Source: Treponema sp. (GTDB taxonomy: Bacteria > Spirochaetota > Spirochaetia > Treponematales > Treponemataceae). From it: DNA of 23,758 bases. The stretch is taken from the NCBI GenBank assembly GCA_012513125.1, contig JAAZCS010000110.1:1-23758 (forward strand). Direction: 5' to 3'. Position 1 is the first letter of the stretch. Every line of letters begins with the position of its first letter. The translations under genes were made by a program, and so were the position numbers. Below, piece after piece: positions 1-7,985 of this stretch. The notes beneath the pieces were generated by a model, which saw nothing but the letters and a program-made list of their open reading frames with translations, did no database searches and was not told the DNA's origin.

Positions 1-123
1 AAACAGAATAATATTTATTCTTGTGCTGTACTTTATGGATACGGTTCCTATCAAGAATTATCAAAAGAAAATCCAGATTTTTTGGTTTCCTCTGTTGAAG
101 AAATCAAAAACATAACTAAATAA
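1..123 (+). CDS. HAD-family hydrolase, phosphoglycolate phosphatase-like (C-terminal end only)
   Basis: The window opens inside this reading frame, which runs 40 codons to a TAA at 121-123. The residues GYGSYQEL followed by NPDFLVSSVEEI match the usual end of HAD phosphatases of the Gph type, where a G-[YW]-G-S motif sits after the last catalytic aspartates and the chain closes with a 'D-x-x-[VI]-x-S-x-E-E-[IL]' stretch. The catalytic motifs lie outside the window, so the substrate cannot be judged. The next gene starts 26 bp downstream on the same strand, so the two may be cotranscribed. The family call is an inference from a short tail. Confidence 0.6.
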   Translation, partial: KQNNIYSCAVLYGYGSYQELSKENPDFLVSSVEEIKNITK

Positions 124-149
124 AATAATATAGCCAAGGGGGTTTTTAC

Positions 150-1001
150 ATGGCTGTCGTTAAATTGGAAAATATCCGAAAGGTTTATCCTTTAGGAAAA
201 CAAAAAGTTGAAGCTGTAAAAGATGTTTCTTTCGAAATAAATAAAGGTGAGTTTTCTGCAATTTCAGGACCATCAGGATCTGGAAAATCAACAATTCTTA
301 ATATGATTGGTCTTATAGATTTACCAACATCAGGTTCAATCAATATTGGTGGAACTGATGTATACAAAGGTATTAATCTTGCAGACACTGAAATTTCTTC
401 TGGTAGATTAAATAATTATTCAGAAAAAAAAGATAAAAAAGTAAAAACAAGCATTCCAAACAAACTTGATAAACGTATTACAGGTTTACGCCGTTCACAT
501 TTGGGTTTTATTTTCCAAACATTCAATCTTATTCCAGTTTTAAATGTTTATGAAAATATAGAATTTCCTCTTTTGTTAGGAAAAAAAGGTGGAACTTCTG
601 AATGCCCTGTTGATTCTTTTTCAAGAAAAGAAAGAGAAGAATGGATTCAGTTTTTAATGGAAAAAGTAGGTCTTACTGATTGGAAATTACACAAACCTTC
701 TGAATTAAGTGGCGGTCAAAGACAGCGTGTTGCTATCGCACGTGCATTGGTTACAAAAGCACCTGTTATTCTTGCAGATGAACCTACAGCAAACCTTGAT
801 TCAATTAATAGTTCACAAATTTTATCATTAATGAAAGATCTTAATAAAGATAAAGATTTGCAAACAACATTCATTTTCTCAACTCATGATGCTCGTATCG
901 TACAAATGTGTGATCACGTTATTCATATTTTTGACGGAAAAATAAAAAGCGATGAACACAAAATTGGTTCAGAAATTTATGAAACAGCGGAGGTTCGTTA
1001 A
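150..1001 (+). CDS. ABC transporter ATP-binding protein, LolD/MacB type
   Basis: This is the cytoplasmic ATPase (283 aa) expected to drive the two permeases encoded directly downstream. Visible motifs are the Walker A GPSGSGKS (residues 40-47), the Q-loop glutamine in FIFQTFN (Q123), the signature LSGGQ (186-190), the Walker B VILADE (206-211) followed by PTANLD, and the H-loop histidine in FSTHD (H246). All catalytic residues are present. Family members are usually about 220-240 aa; here a lysine-rich insertion (about 74-109) sits between Walker A and the Q-loop and a second short one near 146-160. A strong ribosome binding site, AAGGGGG at 136-142, precedes the ATG. The stop overlaps the next start as TAATG, which indicates translational coupling. 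The substrate is not shown by the ATPase itself. Confidence 0.93.
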   Translation: MAVVKLENIRKVYPLGKQKVEAVKDVSFEINKGEFSAISGPSGSGKSTILNMIGLIDLPTSGSINIGGTDVYKGINLADTEISSGRLNNYSEKKDKKVKTSIPNKLDKRITGLRRSHLGFIFQTFNLIPVLNVYENIEFPLLLGKKGGTSECPVDSFSRKEREEWIQFLMEKVGLTDWKLHKPSELSGGQRQRVAIARALVTKAPVILADEPTANLDSINSSQILSLMKDLNKDKDLQTTFIFSTHDARIVQMCDHVIHIFDGKIKSDEHKIGSEIYETAEVR

Positions 1002-2509
1002 TGTTAGTTATTTTTCGTATGGCATTACGAAACCTACTTCAACATAAATCAAAGACAATTATAATTGGTTTATTTATAGCAATTGGAGTTACTGTAATTG
1101 AATTAGGAAACGGTTTTTTGGAAGCAACAAACCGAGGTATGGAGAGAGATTTTAGAGCTCACTATACTGGTGATGTTGTTATTTCTGCACCAGCACCAAA
1201 AAATTCTAAAATGGATTTATTTGGCGTTTCAAGTATGTCATTAACAGAAGTTCTTCAAATTCCTGCAATTGAAGATATTGATTCTGTTGAAGAGGTTTTA
1301 TCAAAAACAGAAGGCATTTCAAAACAAACTAAAATTATTTCTTCTAAAGCTCTTTTTATGAATGGTGATTTTGCTGATTTTCAAATGGAAGACCAAAATT
1401 ATATGGATATTCCTGTTTTCTTCATGTTTGCAGGTGAATCTCCTTCTTTCTATGATACTTTCCCTGTTGTAAATCTTGTTGAAGGAAAACTTCCAACCCC
1501 TGGAACAAATGAGGTTTTAGTTGATGTTCGTCTAAAGAAAAAATTTGAGACATTCTTTAAAGTTCCACTTGAACTAAATAAATCCTACATTGTTGCAGGA
1601 CAATCAATGAACAACACTATTCGAGATGCAGTTATTTCTGGATTTTATGAACAACCGGATAAAGATTCATCAATGTATTCTTTGATTTATTGTGATCCTT
1701 CTTTTGCAAGAGCATTTGCAGAATTGACTTACGCAAATTCATTCACGCAAGAATTACCAAATGAAATCGATACAGAACTTTCTGATTTCTCAGAAGACGA
1801 TTTATTTGGTGATAGTTTTAATACTGACGATTTTGGTATTATTTCTTCTGGAACTAACAATTATGACAATATTTTAGGTGATACAACTCTTCGTGATGAA
1901 TTAAATAAAACAGATGATGGAGCTTGGCATTTTATTATATTAAAACTTGATAATCCAAGAAAAGCTGAATCATTTATTTCTTCATTAAATAACACTTTTA
2001 AAGAAAATAATATTTCAGCAACTGCAATGAACTGGAAAGCTGCATCATCAACATTCTCTTCAACAGTTGAAGGAATAGGAATAATTTTTACAGTTTTAGT
2101 AATCATACTCGCAATCGTTGTTTTCATTATTATTATGAACACAATGACTATTTCTGTTATTGAAAGAACTGGTGAAATTGGAACAATGAGAGCTTTAGGA
2201 GCTGAAAAGAACTTTGTTAGGCAATTATTCACAATCGAATCAATTACAATTACAGTTTTGTCATCAATTGCTGGAACAGTACTTGCATTAATCATTATGT
2301 TGATAATTAATTGTTGCCATATTTCTTTATCAAATGACATTGCAAAAATGCTACTTGGCGGTGGAGCAATTTCATTAATACCAACTTTCTCTAGTATTTT
2401 TGGAACAATAATAATTATTACAATTGGTTGTATTCTTGCAAATATCTATCCAGTTTCTACAGCATTAAAAATTACTCCATTGAAAGCTCTTTCAAATGGT
2501 GACAACTAA
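1001..2509 (+). CDS. ABC transporter permease, FtsX/MacB-LolC/E type, first subunit
   Basis: This 502-aa inner-membrane permease has the MacB/LolC topology: one helix near the N terminus (about 19-40), a large periplasmic domain (about 45-355), then three helices (about 358-385, 412-440, 463-487). The segment ERTGEIGTMRALGA after the second helix is the hallmark of the FtsX domain and contacts the ATPase. The chain closes with PLKALS, a typical ending. The periplasmic part contains an acidic, probably flexible stretch around residues 260-280 that includes SEDDLFGD (264-271). The start overlaps the stop of the ATPase gene. Systems of this kind extract lipoproteins or lipids from the inner membrane (LolCDE) or act as mechanotransmitters (MacB); which applies here is inference. 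The family call is secure. Confidence 0.92.
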   Translation: MLVIFRMALRNLLQHKSKTIIIGLFIAIGVTVIELGNGFLEATNRGMERDFRAHYTGDVVISAPAPKNSKMDLFGVSSMSLTEVLQIPAIEDIDSVEEVLSKTEGISKQTKIISSKALFMNGDFADFQMEDQNYMDIPVFFMFAGESPSFYDTFPVVNLVEGKLPTPGTNEVLVDVRLKKKFETFFKVPLELNKSYIVAGQSMNNTIRDAVISGFYEQPDKDSSMYSLIYCDPSFARAFAELTYANSFTQELPNEIDTELSDFSEDDLFGDSFNTDDFGIISSGTNNYDNILGDTTLRDELNKTDDGAWHFIILKLDNPRKAESFISSLNNTFKENNISATAMNWKAASSTFSSTVEGIGIIFTVLVIILAIVVFIIIMNTMTISVIERTGEIGTMRALGAEKNFVRQLFTIESITITVLSSIAGTVLALIIMLIINCCHISLSNDIAKMLLGGGAISLIPTFSSIFGTIIIITIGCILANIYPVSTALKITPLKALSNGDN

Positions 2510-2520
2510 GGAGTAGATAC

Positions 2521-3858
2521 ATGAAAAATATTATATATTTAGCATTTAGAAATTTAACAAGACAAAAAAGAAGAAATGCAATGTTGGCAATTGCTATAGC
2601 ATTTGGATTCTTTATTGTTACTGCAATTGACGCTTTGGCTAGTGGTGCAGTTGATTGTCTAGAAGATCAAATAATGCAATTAAATGGTGGTAATGTTTTT
2701 GTTGAAGGCGTTGAACACGAAATTGAAAGCGATGGAACAATAAACAAAAAAATGTTTAGCGTAATCAGAAATCCAGACTTCATTGAAAACATTTTCAAAA
2801 AAATCAACTGTGATTATGAATTCTATTCACAAAGAACAGCAACAGAAGGCTCGATTATTTTCAACAACAAGAAAATAGCTGCAAATGTTTATGGATGTGA
2901 TTTTTCTAAAGAAGATCATTTGCTTTCATCTTTTGTAATTTCAGAGGGAAGTCTAGATAATCTTTCAAATAAAAATCCAATGATTATTACAGAAAAAAAT
3001 GCGGAATCATTAAATGTTAAAATTGGAGATACTGTTATTTATTCGACAACTACTGTTACCGGTCAAAAAAATGTTGATGAATTCACTGTTTCAATTATCA
3101 TAAAAGAATCTTCACTTATGGGATCCCTAATGATTTATGCATCAAAAGATACAATCAATGATTTAGTTGAAATGCCAAAAGATGGTTTTAACTTGTTTTC
3201 AATTAATTTAAAAGATAAGTCAAAACAGAATATTGTTGCGGCTCAAATTGAACAAAAAATCAGAGAATCCGGTGAAACTGTAACAAGCAGAACTGAAGCT
3301 TATCAAAAAAGTTCTTCAAATCCGGCTGGACAATTACGAAAACAGATTAATAATCTTTTAGTTCCAGGAACAATCTATATTTCATTCTCACTAAATGATG
3401 CTGTACCTCAAATGCAACAGGTTGTAACAATTGTCCATACTATAACTACATGTATTCTATTAGTAATATTATTGATTGTTATGGTCGGCATTTCAAACAC
3501 TTACAGAATGATTCTTTATGAAAGAATTAGAGAAATTGGTACTATGCGTGCAGTTGGAATGACGGGAAAAGATTCTGGAAAAATGTTCACTGTGGAAGCT
3601 TTAATTCTTTCATTAATTGGTGCTTGTGCTGGATTAATTCTTGCTATTATTGTTGTATTAATTGTTTCTGCAATTCCAATTGAAAACGAAATGGTTTCTT
3701 TCTTCTTAAGAAAACAGCATTTAACATATATTTTCTCAATAGGTTCAATTCTTGTAAAATATATTATAATGATTTTGTTAACAATTCTTGCAGTAAGAGG
3801 AACAGCAAAATCAGCTGCCCGCCTTAGCCCTGCCGAAGCTTTACGCTCAACAAAATAA
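2521..3858 (+). CDS. ABC transporter permease, FtsX/MacB-LolC/E type, second subunit
   Basis: This 445-aa protein is the partner of the preceding permease and has the same architecture: N-terminal helix (about 20-42), periplasmic domain, and three C-terminal helices (about 300-325, 350-382, 402-425). The FtsX motif reads ERIREIGTMRAVGM, and the C terminus SPAEALRSTK is typical. Two different permeases with one ATPase resemble LolC plus LolE rather than a MacB homodimer. The periplasmic domain is about 60 aa shorter than in the first permease. AAGGAG at 2508-2513 overlaps the upstream stop codon, leaving a 7-nt spacer, so translation is probably coupled. The substrate remains unknown. Confidence 0.92.
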   Translation: MKNIIYLAFRNLTRQKRRNAMLAIAIAFGFFIVTAIDALASGAVDCLEDQIMQLNGGNVFVEGVEHEIESDGTINKKMFSVIRNPDFIENIFKKINCDYEFYSQRTATEGSIIFNNKKIAANVYGCDFSKEDHLLSSFVISEGSLDNLSNKNPMIITEKNAESLNVKIGDTVIYSTTTVTGQKNVDEFTVSIIIKESSLMGSLMIYASKDTINDLVEMPKDGFNLFSINLKDKSKQNIVAAQIEQKIRESGETVTSRTEAYQKSSSNPAGQLRKQINNLLVPGTIYISFSLNDAVPQMQQVVTIVHTITTCILLVILLIVMVGISNTYRMILYERIREIGTMRAVGMTGKDSGKMFTVEALILSLIGACAGLILAIIVVLIVSAIPIENEMVSFFLRKQHLTYIFSIGSILVKYIIMILLTILAVRGTAKSAARLSPAEALRSTK

Positions 3859-3869
3859 AGAGGTTCAAA

Positions 3870-4631
3870 TTGAAAAAAATATCACTATTTTTATTATTAA
3901 GTTTATTATCCCTATCAATTTTTGCTCAGATTTCAACAGAAAAAGTTGAAGAAGGATTTAAAATTCTTGAAGAAGTAGATAATCAAATGGCCTACAAAGG
4001 TGATTATTCTTGTACTGCTTCAATAATTATTCAGAAACCAGGCAAACCAAATGAAAATCTTCAATACAAAATGTATGAAAGAATTGGTAAAGAGATTTTT
4101 ACTATGGTGCAAATTTTCCCGGATGCAGATAAAGGAAAAGGCTATTTGAAAGATGGAGACAACATTTGGGCATATGACCCAATCGGACGAAAATTCTCAC
4201 ATTCATCATTGAAAGATGCTTTAGGTGATTCTGATATCAATGTCGATGATATGTCAAATGATGATAAACGTTATAGAAACAATTACAACATTACTGACTC
4301 GCACGACGAAAAGTTAGGAAATTATGATGTAACTGTACTAACACTTGAAGCAAAAACATCTAAACCAGCATATGACAAAACTATTCTTTATATACGAAAA
4401 GATGTAAAATTGATTCTAAAGCAATGTGATTATAGTTCATCCGGACGACTGATGAGAACAATACTTATTCCAAAATATGCCAAAACAGAAAAAGGATACG
4501 TAGGTTATCACAATATTATCAGAGATGAGTTAAATCCTGGTGAACAAACACAACAGATTATTTCTGATTTATCTTTTGATGCTTTGCCAGATAAGATTTT
4601 CACAAAAGCATATTTGGAAGGATTAAACTAA
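3870..4631 (+). CDS. outer membrane lipoprotein-sorting protein, LolA-like
   Basis: The product (253 aa) is exported: a lysine-containing start, a hydrophobic leucine-rich core and a cleavage site after FAQ around residue 20. The mature part contains the pattern 'P-D-A-D-K-G-K-G-Y-L' followed by WAYDPIGRKF and a DINVDD segment, which I recognise as the LolA_like outer membrane lipoprotein-sorting family (Pfam PF17131). That family is known as a periplasmic partner of FtsX-type ABC or RND systems. The start is a TTG at 3870, chosen because AAAGAGG (3857-3863) is well spaced before it and the signal peptide begins there. It follows the second permease by 11 bp. Carrying a lipid or lipoprotein from the permeases towards the outer membrane is inference from family and neighbours. 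Confidence 0.85.
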   Translation: MKKISLFLLLSLLSLSIFAQISTEKVEEGFKILEEVDNQMAYKGDYSCTASIIIQKPGKPNENLQYKMYERIGKEIFTMVQIFPDADKGKGYLKDGDNIWAYDPIGRKFSHSSLKDALGDSDINVDDMSNDDKRYRNNYNITDSHDEKLGNYDVTVLTLEAKTSKPAYDKTILYIRKDVKLILKQCDYSSSGRLMRTILIPKYAKTEKGYVGYHNIIRDELNPGEQTQQIISDLSFDALPDKIFTKAYLEGLN

Positions 4632-4640
4632 TAGTTTAAT
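4622..4640 (+). terminator. weak AT-rich hairpin over the stop of the LolA-like gene
   Basis: ATTAAAC and GTTTAAT form a 7-bp stem around a 5-nt loop that includes the TAA stop, followed at once by a run of five T. The stem has one GC pair, so termination would be inefficient. It may give partial termination between the LolA-like gene and the barrel gene. Confidence 0.35.
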
Positions 4641-4679
4641 TTTTATATTTCTATTTTTTGTTCGCTCATCCGAACTAAT

Positions 4680-4710
4680 TGAAAATCAAAACAATAAGTT
4701 TTGATTTTCA
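4680..4710 (+). promoter_or_regulatory. 13-bp perfect hairpin in the leader of the barrel gene
   Basis: TGAAAATCAAAAC (4680-4692) is followed after AATAA by its exact reverse complement (4698-4710). It lies 8 nt before the Shine-Dalgarno of the barrel gene, and only a broken T-tract (TTATTTT) follows. It could be a bidirectional terminator, an attenuator or an mRNA-stabilising stem. With the small hairpin at 4660-4675 (GTTCG/CGAAC), the 100-bp gap is unusually structured for this operon. Confidence 0.4.
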
Positions 4711-4731
4711 TTATTTTAAAAAGGCTATAAT

Positions 4732-6171
4732 ATGAAAAAATTTTTTTCACTAATTATCTTTGTTTTATTTATTTCATCTTTATTTGCTCAAAGTGATGAT
4801 GATTTGTTCGGAGGAAGTTCTTCCGACGATGATTTATTTGCAGATGAAGGAATTGTTTCTGTTTCATCAAAACCGGCAAACGGTATTATTGATAAATTAA
4901 GAAGTGGTGTCCTTTACGAAACAGGCTCAATTAAAATTGGTGGAACTTTTGATTTATCATTAACAACAATTACTTCTTTCAAACAGACCGAAAAATATAA
5001 TGATAAATACTTTTTTATTAAAAATAATAATTCACTAACAACTGATGAAAAAGATTTCATACTAGATTATGATTTCCCACGTTCTTTTCAAACAGCATTA
5101 TCTCAAACATTATTAGTTCCAAAAGCAGACTCCCAATTTACAATTGATGCCCATCCTCTTGAAAACCTTCGCTTATATACAAAATTTGGAATAAAATATC
5201 CATATATTACAGAATCCACTTCAACATTAATGTCTTCCAATTTTTCAGGAATGAACTTAATCATAAGCGGAACAAGTGATTTATGGGTTAATTTGTTTTA
5301 CGTAAAAGAACTTTTTGCTGATTTTAATTTAACAAAAAACACAGCAATGCGTTTTGGTAAGCAAACTGTAACATGGGGTGTCGGCTATTTCTTTAGTCCT
5401 GCAGATGTAATAAATTTAACTGCCATTGATCCAGAAAATCCAACTACCCAAGTTGAAGGTCCATTAGCATTACGAACACAAATAGTATTTCCAGGCACAC
5501 AAAATGCTTTCTGGGGATATATTATACCTGATAATGAATTTGCAAATGTTGCAAACGTTGGATTTGGTGCATATTTAACAAAAACAGCACTTGCAGCAAA
5601 ATTTGAATTTGTAATAAAAGGCTGGGAAGTAGGTGTTGGAGCTTGGTACAGATATCAAAAATCCCCAAGAGGAATACTTACATTTACTGGAACTATTTTT
5701 AATAAGATAGGAATCTTCGGCGAATGTGTTCTTGCTTACGGAAAAGATGACGAATTAAACAATCAGTGGGTTGATTATTACAGCGGAAAAAGAGATTTTA
5801 TTTGGCAAGCAACAATTGGTGCCAATTATACGTGGAGTAAACCAAAAATTTCTTTCTATGCACAATATTATTACAACCAAGCAAAAAATTATTATTATCA
5901 ATCATCAACTTTGACAGAAAATAAACAAACTTTTGGACATAATTTAGCCGCAATGATTTATTTTGAAAAAATCTTTATTACCGATTTAAAAGGTCAAATC
6001 TACGGAAATATGAATTTTACTTCAGGTGACGGAACAGCTTTTGCCTCGTTAATTTATTCACCAATAAAAGAAGTTTCTATCACAGCAGGTCCATATCTTT
6101 TGTGGGAAGAATTTAAACAGCCAACTATTGCTGCAAGATTTATTTTTAGCTTTGGTAGCGGAAAATTCTAA
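4732..6171 (+). CDS. outer-membrane beta-barrel protein with acidic N-terminal tail
   Basis: The 479-aa product has a clear signal peptide with cleavage after SLFAQ (about residue 20). The first mature residues are an acidic, serine-rich duplicated motif: DDDLFGG (22-28) and DDDLFAD (32-38). The rest alternates polar and aromatic residues as in transmembrane strands, with repeated glycine-aromatic turns, and ends in a terminal phenylalanine (FSFGSGKF), a usual outer-membrane insertion signal. I do not recognise a named family with certainty. The ATG has AAAAAGG (4718-4724) 7 nt upstream. It sits 100 bp after the LolA-like gene on the same strand, and a terminator follows it, so it is probably the last member of the transport operon. 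Acting as the outer-membrane acceptor or exit of the pathway is inference; a stand-alone porin is the alternative. Confidence 0.75.
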   Translation: MKKFFSLIIFVLFISSLFAQSDDDLFGGSSSDDDLFADEGIVSVSSKPANGIIDKLRSGVLYETGSIKIGGTFDLSLTTITSFKQTEKYNDKYFFIKNNNSLTTDEKDFILDYDFPRSFQTALSQTLLVPKADSQFTIDAHPLENLRLYTKFGIKYPYITESTSTLMSSNFSGMNLIISGTSDLWVNLFYVKELFADFNLTKNTAMRFGKQTVTWGVGYFFSPADVINLTAIDPENPTTQVEGPLALRTQIVFPGTQNAFWGYIIPDNEFANVANVGFGAYLTKTALAAKFEFVIKGWEVGVGAWYRYQKSPRGILTFTGTIFNKIGIFGECVLAYGKDDELNNQWVDYYSGKRDFIWQATIGANYTWSKPKISFYAQYYYNQAKNYYYQSSTLTENKQTFGHNLAAMIYFEKIFITDLKGQIYGNMNFTSGDGTAFASLIYSPIKEVSITAGPYLLWEEFKQPTIAARFIFSFGSGKF

Positions 6172-6205
6172 TTTTATTGACCAAACTAATACTTAATTTT
6201 ATTAT

Positions 6206-6235
6206 AACTCCTAACTTAGTTTAGGAGTTTTTTTT
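6206..6235 (+). terminator. rho-independent terminator whose 3' arm contains the proC ribosome binding site
   Basis: AACTCCTAA (6206-6214), a 6-nt loop and TTAGGAGTT (6221-6229) form a 9-bp stem followed by an unbroken T-run to 6235. The ATG of proC is the very next base. The only Shine-Dalgarno for proC, AGGAG at 6223-6227, lies inside the 3' arm, and the T-run is its 8-nt spacer. The element therefore ends the barrel operon and, if transcription reads through, would hide the proC ribosome binding site. Confidence 0.75.
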
Positions 6236-7042
6236 ATGTCTTTAAATAATTCAAAAGTAGTTTGTATTGGAATCGGTTCAATGGGTGGAGCAATAATTAA
6301 ATCAATTTGCAAAAAGTTTCCATCAAAAAATATCTACATAACAAGACGAAACCAAGAATTGGGACAGAAACTTGCAAACGAAATGAATTGTAACTTTGTT
6401 TCTTCCAATAAAGAAATTGTTCAGGATGCAAACTATATCTTTTTGGCAGTAAAACCTAATATGATTTCATCTGTTTTATCTGAGATTAAAGACTTTGTTC
6501 CGCCAAATGCCGTCCTAATTTCTATGGCAGCAGGAATGAAAATTGCTAAACTAAACGAATTTGCACCAAATTTACGCTTCATCAGGATAATGCCAAACGT
6601 TCCGTCCCAAATAAGCGAAGGAATGATTGCCGTCTCATATAATGAGAATATCACTACAGAAGAAGCATCAGAAGTTACAGAATTGTTACAATCTACAGGA
6701 ATAGTAGAAAAAGTTGACGAAAAACTTATGGATTGTGTAACAGCCGTTAGTGGATCATCTCCTGCCTTTGTTTTTATTTTCATAGAAGCACTTGCGGATG
6801 CTGCCGTTAGATGTGGCATGCCTCGTAAACAAGCATATCTGTATGCCGCCCAAACAGTAAAAGGGTCAGCATCTTTAGTATTAAAAACCGGTAAAAATCC
6901 AGCAGAATTAAAAGATTCAGTTTGCTCTCCTGGAGGAACAACAATTGAAGGGGTTTCAGCACTAGAACAAAACGGTTTTAGATATTCAATCATCGACGCC
7001 GTTACAAAAGCGTATGAAAAATCTGTATCATTAGGAAAATAA
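6236..7042 (+). CDS. proC: pyrroline-5-carboxylate reductase
   Basis: This is the last enzyme of proline synthesis, reducing 1-pyrroline-5-carboxylate with NAD(P)H in the cytoplasm. The 268-aa length is normal. The N terminus has the Rossmann dinucleotide-binding motif IGIGSMGGA (about 11-19). The central part carries FLAVKPN and RIMPNVPSQISEGM, and the C-terminal helical domain has AVSGSSPAFVFIFIEALADAA and the signature SPGGTTIEG, all diagnostic of ProC. No proA or proB is nearby. It starts directly after the terminator T-run, with its Shine-Dalgarno inside the hairpin, and the transporter gene downstream starts one base after its stop. Confidence 0.95.
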   Translation: MSLNNSKVVCIGIGSMGGAIIKSICKKFPSKNIYITRRNQELGQKLANEMNCNFVSSNKEIVQDANYIFLAVKPNMISSVLSEIKDFVPPNAVLISMAAGMKIAKLNEFAPNLRFIRIMPNVPSQISEGMIAVSYNENITTEEASEVTELLQSTGIVEKVDEKLMDCVTAVSGSSPAFVFIFIEALADAAVRCGMPRKQAYLYAAQTVKGSASLVLKTGKNPAELKDSVCSPGGTTIEGVSALEQNGFRYSIIDAVTKAYEKSVSLGK

Positions 7043-7043
7043 A

Positions 7044-7985
7044 ATGCAAGTACTAACAATAATTATTCCTGTTTTTTTACTAATCTGCATAGGAAAGATT
7101 CTAAAAGAAACACATATTTTATCTGATGATGGCATAAAACAAATAAAAAATATGGCTGTTAATGTATTTTTACCAGTTATGGCGTTTGATTCATTAATCC
7201 ATGGTTCATTTTCATCTGATTCAATTGTATTAATTCTAATTGAAATTTTTATTCTGTTTGCAGCTTTTTTCATTGGCTTCCCACTAAAAAAGTTCTTTGA
7301 TAAATCAATTTGCGACTATGTTCCATATGCACTAACAACGTATGAAGGCGGTCTATTCGGGTGGTCTTTGATTGCAATTTTAGTAACACAAAAAAACATG
7401 TTTTCCATCATCACAATGGACAGTTTTAGCGGAATTTTCGTTTTTACAATAATGGCTACAGGATTAAAAATGCTAGCTGGCAAGAAAATGTCATTCAAAG
7501 AGACTGCGATTTCAATTATTACAAACCCAATAATTATTGCAGTAATTTTAGGATTTATTGGCAACGCTTTTCAACTGGGAACAAAAATTGATAATTCTCA
7601 ATTCAAAGGGCTTTATACCACAATTATCAATTATTTGATTCAACCTTTATCATCATTAATTCTTATTTGCATCGGTTCAGGCTTAGTTCTAGATAAAAAT
7701 ATCTTAATAAAAGGATTAAAACTTGCATTTTTTAGATATTTAGTTCAATTCATTCTATGTGCACTTATTTTATTCATCATTTCAAAGACGATAGGTCTTA
7801 CACCTGTACTAAAAATCTCATTGCTCATGTACATGTCCGTACCAACTTCATTCATGCTTTCAATGTATGCAACCGACAAAAAAGCGATAGAATTCACATC
7901 AAGCTATTTATCATTGCAGATTTTAATCTCTTTATTAATTTTCTGTGCGATTAGCGTTTATTCAAATCTAAACTATAACTTTTAG
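7044..7985 (+). CDS. AEC-family transporter (auxin efflux carrier-like permease)
   Basis: The 313-aa product is very hydrophobic, with about ten predicted membrane helices in two sets of five and a short central loop. The opening segment (IIIPVFLLICIGKILKE) and the conserved NVFLPVMAF, plus MSVPTSFMLSMYA near the end, are typical of the AEC/MleP family, which moves organic acids and related anions; the substrate here is unknown. The ATG lies one base after the proC stop, with AGGA inside the end of proC, so the pair is translated from one mRNA. The last codons overlap the convergent cupin gene by 4 bp. Confidence 0.85.
   Translation: MQVLTIIIPVFLLICIGKILKETHILSDDGIKQIKNMAVNVFLPVMAFDSLIHGSFSSDSIVLILIEIFILFAAFFIGFPLKKFFDKSICDYVPYALTTYEGGLFGWSLIAILVTQKNMFSIITMDSFSGIFVFTIMATGLKMLAGKKMSFKETAISIITNPIIIAVILGFIGNAFQLGTKIDNSQFKGLYTTIINYLIQPLSSLILICIGSGLVLDKNILIKGLKLAFFRYLVQFILCALILFIISKTIGLTPVLKISLLMYMSVPTSFMLSMYATDKKAIEFTSSYLSLQILISLLIFCAISVYSNLNYNF

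Noticed and set aside
1861..2340. 159-aa open frame on the minus strand within permease 1
   Set aside because: It is antisense to the FtsX domain and arises from its AT-rich hydrophobic codons; there is no ribosome binding site.
4725..4731. TATAAT directly before the barrel-gene ATG as a -10 promoter element
   Set aside because: A start site 6-7 nt downstream would lie inside the gene, and a proper Shine-Dalgarno (AAAAAGG) lies just upstream, so the message must begin further up.
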